This document shows positions 1 to 9,199 of a stretch of 64,000 bases of DNA, piece after piece. How positions within the stretch are numbered: position 1 is the stretch's first letter; every line of letters starts with the position of its first letter. The notes below the pieces were generated by a model. The model ran no database searches and was not told where the DNA came from. It saw only the letters and a program-made list of their open reading frames with translations. The stretch is from Mesostigma viride (lineage: Eukaryota; Streptophyta; Mesostigmatophyceae; Mesostigmatales; Mesostigmataceae), in contig RPFO01000613.1 of assembly GCA_009746045.1 (NCBI GenBank), positions 1 through 64,000 of the forward strand, given 5' to 3'. A program made the translations under genes and the position numbers.

Positions 1-389
1 TCCATTGCGGAAAAGGTAGGTTCTGGAAAGGAATTGCTCGCACAGGGCCAGCAAGGAGGCGTGGGACCCGTAAAACACGAGCTCCAGTATTTTGATGGAT
101 GGCAATGCGAAAAGGCAGGCCTGGTGATGTCGAATTCGGCAAAGAGCTGAGCAACGTCAAAATCACGCTCAGACCAGCTCGGTTCGGCTGGGCGGCTGCG
201 TTTTGGCTCAGGCGAGGCTGAAGGCGAGGCAGGAAGCCCGGGAGGGTGCTGGACGACCACCAGTGTGCGACTAGTGGCAGCACTGCCTTCCGGCCCTGAT
301 GGCGAAGCTGCAGCCGGAGCTGCAGCCGTATTTTCATTGCCGAGCGCAGCCGCCAGGCTGCGTTGCGTCGAGGCGCGTTTATTCGCCAT
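1..389 (-). CDS. Retroelement-associated ORF, 5' part only (runs off left edge)
   Basis: An open frame starts at an ATG at 387-389 and stays open for about 129 codons to the window edge, so its end is not seen. The first 75 residues are Ala/Ser/Pro-rich and low in complexity, and begin MANKRASTQRSLAAALGNEN. A less biased stretch follows (…SERDFDVAQLFAEFDITRPAF…). I do not recognise a domain. The first part, with about 140 bp of leader, recurs in the opposite orientation at about 52,716-53,085, where it is joined to the 3' end of a LINE. This is therefore most likely the first ORF of a non-LTR retrotransposon. Function is inferred only from that linkage. Confidence 0.45.
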   Translation of the reverse strand, partial: MANKRASTQRSLAAALGNENTAAAPAAASPSGPEGSAATSRTLVVVQHPPGLPASPSASPEPKRSRPAEPSWSERDFDVAQLFAEFDITRPAFSHCHPSKYWSSCFTGPTPPCWPCASNSFPEPTFSAM

Positions 390-477
390 ATAGTGCGTTA
401 TAGCTTTGGAAAATTATATCAGCATGTGCGTCTAAGAAAGACGAAGCGATTGTGATATTCACAGCTGAATTCGGGGC

Positions 478-720
478 TCAAACGTGAAAGTTATGAGCTC
501 CGACAGCCATGGCTACCTCGTGGCTCGTGGCTCGCGCGGTCCCCATGGCCCCATTGAACTCCTCCAGGACAAAAGGCACCACACGATGGTGCCCGACGTC
601 GCCGTAGGCCAGGAGCTTGGCCCGCTCCGCCCGGTCCGCCGTGTAACCTGCCGTGAGGGAGGCCCCAGCCACGTGGCTAAGAGCCAAGGGCCGCGCTGGC
701 CACCGAAACGTCAATAACAA
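478..720 (-). pseudogene. Possible end of a retroelement reverse-transcriptase ORF
   Basis: This short minus-strand frame contains ERAKLLAYGDVGHHRVVPFV followed by LEEFNGAMG. The 'VPFV.E..G.MG..A' pattern resembles the tail found after the reverse transcriptase in many protist and algal LINE-like elements. The frame runs on into the leader of the next element (about 526 downward), so it looks like the end of one element abutting another. The call rests on a short motif and is tentative. Confidence 0.3.
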
Positions 721-957
721 GGAGAAATGGGCTGCATGCTGTCTGCGATAAGCACCTTAATTCCTGAGGGCTGAGGCGCATGCTCCTGCATGTTTCTCCC
801 CAGTCCCCACGGGCCCCGCGCTAGAATGCAGGGTAGAAGTCCGCAAGTGGAGGTTACTGCGCCCCTGAGCTAGGATAGCCTCTACACTAGCTAGTGCCTC
901 GTCTATGCCATTACCGTAGAGTACAGCTCAGATGAGGATGATATATCCCCCTCTAGT

Positions 958-1090
958 GACAATATGGTTGGGGCATGATGCAGACGATATTAATGTAACT
1001 TTCATGTTGATAACTTTCTAGTGAGATTAGCATATATAGTACTCCGTGGCATGCCCTTGCGCATGACACACAAGTACTTACTTACTTACA
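958..1090 (+). repeat. Dispersed repeat family with ACTT-type tail (copy 1)
   Basis: This stretch (…GGGGCATGATGCAGACGAT…, then TGAGATTAGCATA…, GGCATGCCCTTGCGCATGAC, ending in repeated ACTT) recurs at about 54,400-54,525 (+) and, inverted, at about 52,125-52,205. The short tandem tail at a constant end suggests a non-LTR element 3' terminus or a SINE. Confidence 0.6.
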
Positions 1091-1592
1091 TGCTTATTAT
1101 GCGTCAAGTACAAGGCTAATGCGCAAGCTAGACGGGCCACAATTTCCGAGCAATGCATGGCTGAGACATCCCTAGATAAGAGAGCTTCCTCAACATACTG
1201 TCCCGAGGATGGCACGGATTCCTATAATCTGGCATTATCCGTTAACATGCACTCAACGCTGGCGCAGCTGCGACCAAGCGCAAGAAAATAGGATTTTACT
1301 GCGCCTCCGACCCGGGCAGCCCCGAAACAAGCCGTGAAATGGCCTTTAATGGCTATAAAGCCCAAGCTCGCTAGCCTCTGCGAACCACCACTTCACTAAC
1401 AGAAGATCTGGGTCATGATGCCCTCAACAAGCAGTCTCCAGTTGATAGCATGATAAATATTCTAGGCTTCATGAGGGTGACCCGTTCGCTTTGCCTGGGC
1501 TGCTTCGGTGAGTTCGGTCACTCTGTTCGACCTCTTCCATTCCCTCTGATATGCAGCCTTGCCCAAGGCCCACGCCCCCCCCCCCCCCCCCA
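1091..1592. other. Spacer with no recognised gene
   Basis: I see no convincing coding exon here. A run of C at 1577-1590 lies just beyond the MDP-1 stop codon. The region probably contains the 3' UTR and terminator of the minus-strand MDP-1 gene, but no polyadenylation signal can be assigned with confidence. Confidence 0.4.
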
Positions 1593-4259
1593 TCATGTCC
1601 GCCGGCTTTTCTTCGCAAATTCCTCCACCCCCGCCTCAAAGTGTCGCAGGGTGATCCCATCAGGCAGGAACACAGCGGTCACTCCGATGCTGGTCGCGTC
1701 CACAATGTTGCGGTGCTCGTCGTCAAAGAAGAGGATGTCGGTCAGCTCGCAGCCGATTGTCTTCGCTATGTTGTTCAGGTGGGGTATCTTAGACCCTGGG
1801 TAAATCTCTGCGACACGGAACATGTGGGTGATCCCCAGCGCCTGCATCAGCTCACGCGCCTCCTTCTTGGCGCTCGTCCTATGTGTGTGGGGTGGTAGGT
1901 AGGTAGGTAGGTAGGTAGGTAGGTAGGTAGGTAGGTAGGTAGGTAGGTAGGTAGGTAGGTAGGTAGGTAGGTAGGTAGGTAGGTAGGTAGGTAGGTAGGT
2001 AGGTAGGTAGGTAGGTAGGTAGGTAGGTAGGTAGGTAGGTAGGTAGGTAGGTAGGTAGGTAGGTTGGTAGGTTGGTAGGTAGGTAGGTAGGTAGGTAGGT
2101 AGGTAGGTAGGTAGGTAGGTAGGTAGGTAGGTAGGTAGGTAGGTAGGTAGGTAGGTAGGTAGGTAGGTAGGTAGGTAGGTAGGTAGGTAGGTAGGTAGGT
2201 AGGTAGGTAGTAGGTAGGTAGTAGGTAGGTAGGTAGGTAGGTAGGTAGGTAGGTAGGTAAGGTAGGTAGGTAGGTAGGAGGTAGGTAGGTAGGTAGGTAG
2301 GTAGGTAGGTAGGTAGGTAGGTAGGTAGGTAGGTAGGTAGGTAGGTAGGTAGGGGTAGGTAGGTAGGTAGGTAGGTAGGTAGGTAGGTAGGTAGTAGTAG
2401 GTAGGTAGGTAGGTAGGTAGGTAGGTAGGTAGGTAGGTTGGTAGGTAGGTAGGTAGGTAGGTAGGTAGGTAGGTAGGTAGGTTGGTAGGTTGGTTGGTTG
2501 GTTGGTTGGTTGGTTGGTTGGTTGGTTGGTTGATTGGTTGGTTGGTTGGTTGGTTGGTTGGCTGGTTGGTTGGTTGGTTGGTTGGCCGTTGGTTGGTTGG
2601 TTGGTTGGTGTTGGTGTTGGTGTTGGTGTTGGTGTTGGCGTTGGTGTTGGTGTTGGTGTTGGTGTTGGTGTTGGTGTTGGTGTTGGTGTTGGTGTTGGTG
2701 TTGGTGTTGGTGTTGGTGTTGGTGTTGGTGTTGGTGTTGGTGTTGGTGTTGGTGTTGGTGTTGGTGTTGGTGTTGGTGTTGGTGTTGGTGTTGGTGTTGG
2801 GGTGCGCGCGCCAGAGAGAGAGTGTGTGTGTGTGAGTGGTGGTGGTGGTGGGTGGGTGGGTGGTGGGTGGGTGGGTGGTGGGTGGGTGGGTGGGTGGGTG
2901 GGTGGGTGGTGGGTGGGTGGGGGTGGGTGGATGGGTGGCGGGTGGTGGTGGGTGGGTGGGTGGGTGGGTGGGTGGGTGGTGGTGGGTGGGTGGGTGGGTG
3001 GGTGGGGGTGGGTGGGTGGGTGGGTGGGTGGGTGTGGGGGACGGGACGGGTGAGGATGGATGGAGTGGGGTGAACTGGAGCACAATTTATGAAGATACAC
3101 TGGGTGGGTTTAGGTACACTGGGTGGGTAGTATCAGAGCCATGGTGAGCGCTTCCGCAAGTATTGAAAGTCCACAGCAATGCTGCAACCTGCACGCCCAC
3201 GTGCACGAGTGAAGGGCGTGCAACCTGGCGATAAGGGATCCGTCCAATTTCATCCCGTTGCATGGCCAGTCAATGTAAACCACAAAACAAAAAAGGATGT
3301 TGTCACGTCGCGTTGCTAGTCTTGTCACGTACTTTTCTACTGTCGCACGCACTGTGCACAATGACCCATGCCTGCGTGGTAAAGTAGCCAGGTAGGGCAG
3401 ACTTCTGAGAACATCAAGGGGCAGCGGCAGCTGTATACCACCGGTTGTGCTCACCCACTCCTGTCATGGATCAGTTTCCTACTGTGCCATCCTAGCCATG
3501 CGATTGTGTGCGGCACGTGTCATCGGGCGCGCAGGCAAGCAAGCATGCACGTGCAAAGTTCTCGCGTTAACATGCCAGCAAAAGCACCCACTCCCGTCAC
3601 GGAACGGCGGCTGACGCGATGCTCACAGCGACAGAGCGCCAGCCTATGTACCTGGACGCAACCGCAAGGTCGATGCCCGCACTCTTGACGCCTTCAAGGA
3701 CGGCTCGAGCTTCTGGGAATAAGTCCAGTCGGCGTCGACACGCGTCTTCTACATATTTCCTGCATAATACGGCGTGGCGAATTTAACCGGCACACGATCC
3801 AAACACTGTCTAAAATGAACCCAATTTAAACAGGATGCGTGTTGCAACCGAGCCGCAACACCTTTCTTGCGCAGGAGGCCGCGGCCAGGCTTTGAACCAG
3901 CATTGAGATTGGCATCAACAAGACATCGCGGAACAAGGCTGAGGTTTACCCGTTGTTCTTCAGCGGTAGAGTCACGTCGCAATCAACGTAGAGGGGCCAC
4001 CTGCGATGGCAATAATGTCAGGAGAAACAAAAAAAATGATACAATACACGTCAGGCCAGCCGAAGCAAATAGCTGGCAAGCCTGTATGGACTTCAACAGC
4101 ACTTGCGCGGCTATTCGAGGCAAATAAGATAAGCGACACTTACAATGTATAATCCAAGTCAAACGTTATGCATCGAGGCTTTCTTGAAGCCAGTTGCAAA
4201 ACCCGGGGAACATGAGCGACGGGCGTTGCTTCCTCGCCGTCGTGACCACTCTTAGCCAT
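1593..4259 (-). CDS. MDP-1-type HAD phosphatase, three exons
   Basis: Exons on the minus strand are 4259-4144, 3759-3652 and 1878-1593, giving 169 residues with compatible phases. Donors are GTAAGT (4143) and GTACAT (3651); acceptors end at 3760 and 1879. The protein matches the magnesium-dependent phosphatase-1 / Acid_PPase group of HAD enzymes. Motif I is FDLDYT, the nucleophile Asp being the first D. Motif II is AVASRT, the motif III Lys lies in YPGSK, and motif IV is [13 protein letters not shown]. The family dephosphorylates small phosphorylated substrates, probably including protein-damage products, in the cytosol. The start is the Met 36 residues before motif I; an upstream in-frame Met also exists. 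The WPF segment that normally follows motif I is absent, so a micro-exon may be missed or lost between exons 1 and 2. Intron 2 (1.77 kb) holds the GGTA satellite. A MULE is inserted about 0.2 kb upstream of the start. Confidence 0.82.
1894..3045. repeat. Composite (GGTA)n / (GGTT)n / (GGTGTT)n / (GGGT)n satellite in MDP-1 intron 2
   Basis: Four successive zones are visible: GGTA tetramers (about 1894-2480), GGTT tetramers (about 2480-2612), GGTGTT hexamers (about 2608-2800) and GTGG/GGGT units (about 2838-3040). Zone borders are gradual, with mixed units. On the transcribed strand the RNA reads as CCUA/CCAA/ACACC repeats. Long open frames across it are artefacts of stop-free repeats. Confidence 0.95.
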
Positions 4260-4465
4260 AACTGGACTGTTTCGCGAAATGCTAGCTACATGCGATGGGG
4301 TGAACAAGTAAGGTGGTGTCCCACGAACCAGCATCTGCAATGCAGGATGCCGCCATGAAACCTGTTGTGTGCCTTCCAACAAGGCAACCTGGAATTCGCG
4401 GGAGATCAACCGACATCGCCAATGCGGATGACAACTGGCTTATTCCAGCTGCAGCAGGGCTGCAG

Positions 4466-4475
4466 CCATTTTTAG
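4466..4475 (+). repeat. 10 bp target-site duplication, left
   Basis: CCATTTTTAG directly abuts the left inverted repeat and recurs exactly at 15021-15030, immediately outside the right end. Ten base pairs is within the 9-11 bp usual for Mutator-like insertions. Confidence 0.85.
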
Positions 4476-4685
4476 GGAAGCGCATAATTTGGCTCTGATG
4501 ACACAAACTCGAGTGCGGGGGTGAGTGCGGGGTTCCGGGACACCACCGCACTAAGTCCGACGCGCCTGCCCAGGCCACGCCGCGCCGGACCGGCACACGA
4601 GTTACGCGGGAAAAAAGGGCCTGCCGCGCCAATTACTGTAGGACTTGGCTAATTTCTTTGTTGACAACAAGCGCAGTCAAGGATG
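4476..4685 (+). repeat. MULE left terminal inverted repeat
   Basis: This is the inverse of 14805-15014. It begins GGAAGCGCATAATTTGG and stays identical, apart from two substitutions, until GTCAAGGATG. It is GC-rich in the middle (…GCGCCTGCCCAGGCC…). Confidence 0.93.
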
Positions 4686-6035
4686 CAATTGGCATCATTG
4701 CATTATTTTTGCCAAGGTGCTGGCAATTTACGCTTGAAGGTGGCAAAAATCTGTTTTCTTTGTGATGCAGTAGTGACTATTGCCTGGCAATTGCGCAGCC
4801 GGGAAGTTGGGCGACGAGAATGCCATGGTTGTTCTAAAGTATAATCATCGGACCCTAATTTGTCTAAAGTAGGAGACAAACAGTCTTTGACGTCCCTGGG
4901 ATCCATAGCAATAAAAATTCTGCTTTCTCTACTCGCAGTAATGTCGGCACACTTAGTTTCCTCTTCGAATCGATCTTTTGTCTGGCAATCTTTCCCTCTC
5001 TCGTTTTTTTCTCCCTCCCTCCCTCCCTTGCTCGCTCCCTCCCTCCGTCTCATGCGTTCCTCCAACGTCCCGTCCTGTCTTCTTCCCCCCACCCTGCCTT
5101 CTCTCGTTAGCTTCCGAGCTTTTTATGCATTGCCTCTCCATACCTCGCTACCAAGTTTCCAAGTAGACCTTGAAGAGATATACCGGGAAATGCGTCTGGA
5201 CGCGGTCATCGTGCGCGCCTTTCTCTTCTGATTTTCTGCGTAAAGCTTGGTAGCACACCTTGTCGGCCCTCGCGGAACTGTCAGCCCGTATCTGGGAACT
5301 GGACCACATGTATCTGTTACAGTATCTTGCTTATTTTGCGTAGGTTGCTAGTGTTGCTGTATCCTTCAAGTTTAGTGTTGCAGAGTGTGATTGACCACTG
5401 TATCATTTGGTGATGGGTTTGTTGAATGCTGGGTTTGTTCTTGTATGAGTGTTTGTATAGGGATCCTTGTGTCCTAAAGTAGAAAGCTTGTCGTTGATAC
5501 TGCTTCTTCTTTTTTTAGAGTAGCCCTTGGGACATGCAGGCAAGGATGGCATTACAAATATCAATGAAATACAGTACCAAGCTTTTTACCACTGACGTGC
5601 ATTGTAAAATAGGTGCAGGCAACTGCCGTGCACATGCCGTGCCTGAAAATTGTTGAGCCCATGGTGAGCTTTTTTGGTTATTTGGTAATTACAGCGTCAA
5701 TACGTTGTCTAATGTCAACCAACGTGGATCGACCTGGGCTGAGGTTGTCAGTGTGTGCGTAAATGTAAAGCACACATGTATGGCTCGCATGTTTGGGAGC
5801 CGATCCTAGCCGAATCACACTTTGTTGGCACCCATGCCTGCAGCTAGTGGGGTCTTTGTGGCTAGGTACCTTGGGACAGTGTTGGGGTTGGCTAGCTAGA
5901 CTACGTGCAAGATGATTCCACCACTGGCCATCAGTGGCTCGGTCCTTAGAGCAGCCAACATACCAGCATACTCGCGCATATTTCAGCTTTAGCACACCCA
6001 CAGTTTGCCATAGTCCAACGAGCGTTGAACGCAGC
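4686..6035. other. MULE interior, 3' side, no recognised gene
   Basis: Pyrimidine-rich stretches (about 5000-5110, repeated CCCT) and short open frames are present, but I recognise no domain. Inverted repeats of the element flank this side, so it is most simply the non-coding 3' part of the MULE. Confidence 0.4.
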
Positions 6036-6357
6036 TGTGGCCTGCCTTCGGGCATGAGTGAGGACGCAGGTGTCTTTGCCCCTTTCCCACTGTGCAACTT
6101 ACAGGGACTGGAAAGCACTCTAGGTGCTACATGCCCACCCCACCGAGGCATGCTATAATTTATTTAATTTAATTTTAGAGCAGGAAACATGTTCCTGTCA
6201 TCCATGAGATAGCGGCCATTGGCATTGTGAGGATGGATGCACGTCAGTTCGATTACGCGGCTTCCTCCACACCACCCATCCAACCTGGAATATGTGCTAC
6301 ATGATCTCCCAACGGAGACATGTTATAATTTAATTTAATTTAATTTAATGCACGTCA
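6036..6357 (+). mobile_element. Two tandem LINE-family 3' tails inside the MULE
   Basis: The first tail (about 6036-6180) contains GCCTTCGGGCATGAG and ACTGTGCAAC and ends in TAATTTAATTTAATTTTA. The second (about 6248-6357) contains CGCGGCTTCCTCCAC, GGAATATGTGCTACATGA and CAACGGAGACATG, and ends in a TTTAA array. The second matches 53,604-53,702, downstream of a LINE ORF end. The first matches about 46,600-46,735. Both look like 5'-truncated insertions that share a 3' UTR family. Confidence 0.6.
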
Positions 6358-7281
6358 GATCATATAGTAAGAATTTGGACAATCAAGAATGTGTTTGACG
6401 CTCTTTCAACCCAAATTAAGGTTTGACTGATAATTTGGTCGGGGCTCATTGCTCAACCATTCCAATGGGGATGTATGCTCGTTGACGCAGTCAATCATGA
6501 CATCTTATGATTATTACTTACGGCAACGTGACGTGTGGATCCGCCAATAAATTAGCTATCAAGGTCAACCAGCATCGGTATGCATTATTAAATCAGCAGA
6601 CGCATGCATGTGTTGAATGTTAGCAACGCATACCTTGTGTTGGCCGGCCACCTGCAAAATTACTGACCAGGTAGATGTTGAAGAACCTCACAATCATCCA
6701 GTTGTCGCATGGATCCTAGCTAGCCCACGAGGAAAATTTTCAAGGTGCCCAGTTTTATAGCAGTATGCATATAAGACACATGATACTGCACCACTGCGGC
6801 TAGCTTATGACTGTCCCCATCCCCCCTTCCCCATTCCATCAGGAAATATGCTGACGCTGTCTACGTGTTTATTAATTTATTCATTCATGACTGTGTAACA
6901 TGGCCAACGTGAAGGCAGGCCTTTATGATAATGGGCCCTTCAACTCGAGAGCTCCATCCATTGCAGCCCTTGGGCATTTGCAGCTGCCAGCTGATAATGC
7001 TCCAATATGAGGGTAGTCTTGGAATCTTCATGCCGAAAGCTCGGTCACCACCTCCTGCATTAAGAGCAAATAGACAAGCACTGAGTTTAGAACCCTGGAC
7101 TCAACCACACACAAACAATGATTCGTGACAAGCTATGGATGAAAAACTTCAGGAATCTCTTTTTCTAATTGCGTACATATGGGCATTACATGCACATGCA
7201 CAACCACAATACAATAACGGGGGAGAAAAAGGGAAAAGGAAGCCCAGCAGAGAGAGACGCAGTGAGAGGGAGTTCGTTAGG
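6358..7281. other. MULE interior spacer
   Basis: This stretch is AT-richer than its surroundings and contains no recognisable coding exon. It lies between the LINE tails and the GGGCAGTC satellite. Confidence 0.4.
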
Positions 7282-8003
<722 letters not shown>

Positions 8004-8131
8004 CGTGCGCGCGCCCCCGCCCCTGCCCCCGCCCACACACAACATGCCTGTGAGGAATGACTTCGCCGAAGGACATTGGCTCTTGCACAGTGTATTACCT
8101 CCACATGTATGCCTCGGCAGCTTGAGCTCCA

Positions 8132-9199
8132 TCACAAGCCGTGGTCGACAGCCGCTTGGCCGCCTTCCGGCATGGCCAATGATGAATCCGACGCTTCAGC
8201 AAGTGGAAAAGAACATAGTGGATTGCTTTGGGCTCGGGACCCCGCACCATTGCTTGCCTCACTGGCAGCATCTTTCTGCAATCGGCCCATGACGCTCAGC
8301 TTCTGTTTCTTTGCCCCACCATTCCGACGGACAAATGCACGTTTGACACCACATTGTTGCCCGAATACAGCGGGGTCGTGCCGAATGTCTCGAGTGCCTC
8401 TCCTGACCGCAGGTTTATCAACAAGGCGCAAGGTAGGTGTAGGCGGAACATTGCCCACTGCTGCCCTTTGCCTATCCAAGCGCACAAAGTCTTCAATTTG
8501 TCGCGCCACGTCCGCCAAAGCTAGACTTGTGAGCTCTTGGGCGCGCCGCAAACCATCCTCGGTTGCCGCCCCATCCCATGCAGCCTCGATTCGGCTAAGC
8601 ATCTGCCGATTCTTCTCCTTCACGGAAGATGATGCTTGACCTTTGTCGTGATTGGCAGGTTGACCAAAGTCGGGTGGCTGGGCGTCATCGGGAGTTTCAT
8701 CGACGTCAGCCGTGTCAGGAAAATCCGAAGCCTCCCCTTTCTCAGATGGAGTTGCCTTGTTTCTCACCCAGAGCAATTCCTCAAGGAAGTGCACACAAGA
8801 GTGCTTGTTTGGCGGAACACCGAATGCTGCCCGGCGTTTGATCACAAGCTCAATGTCCTCACGGGTAGCCACACCGGAGAGCATGAGGTCGACCAAGAAA
8901 TGATGACAAATGTTTCCTGTTTTAGAGTCGGTGCAGTCGCAAGTGGCCGTGTTAGAGTTGAGGTCAATATTAAATGACCTCACGCAAGTCACGAAATCCA
9001 CCACAACGCGACGGGATGTGCAAGAACCATCCGTGACCATCTCCGCCCAGCAGCTCCTGGTTTTACCTTGCTGTATTTCCGCTTGGAGATTACACGCCTT
9101 GTCAAGCTCCGCCATCTCTTCTTTCCGCCGACGGTGATTTATGATGACACCACGGGTTTTGAGCTGTTGGTCCCTTTCCAGCCACCCAACAATCAACCC
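8132..9199 (-). CDS. MULE transposase C-terminal part with SWIM zinc finger (frameshifted from the main ORF)
   Basis: The first usable codons ([12 protein letters not shown]…) directly continue the transposase ORF that ends at 9193 (…DWLIYMLG), but in another frame. The junction is best explained by one missing base near 9196-9205, a recent mutation, or less likely programmed -1 frameshifting. The SWIM zinc-binding pattern CxCx(n)CxH is visible in ATCDCTDSKTGNICHHFL, as is usual C-terminal to the DDE core of MULE and FAR1/FHY3-type proteins. The tail is acidic, then basic, ending in a low-complexity region. It would act in the nucleus, binding element ends together with the catalytic core. 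Confidence 0.8.
   Translation of the reverse strand, partial: GLIVGWLERDQQLKTRGVIINHRRRKEEMAELDKACNLQAEIQQGKTRSCWAEMVTDGSCTSRRVVVDFVTCVRSFNIDLNSNTATCDCTDSKTGNICHHFLVDLMLSGVATREDIELVIKRRAAFGVPPNKHSCVHFLEELLWVRNKATPSEKGEASDFPDTADVDETPDDAQPPDFGQPANHDKGQASSSVKEKNRQMLSRIEAAWDGAATEDGLRRAQELTSLALADVARQIEDFVRLDRQRAAVGNVPPTPTLRLVDKPAVRRGTRDIRHDPAVFGQQCGVKRAFVRRNGGAKKQKLSVMGRLQKDAASEASNGAGSRAQSNPLCSFPLAEASDSSLAMPEGGQAAVDHGL

Noticed and set aside
1847-3100. Long Pro/Thr/Tyr-rich and Gly/Val/Trp-rich open frames
   Set aside because: They are translations of stop-free tetra- and hexanucleotide arrays in both directions; only the MDP-1 exon at 1593-1878 has real family similarity.
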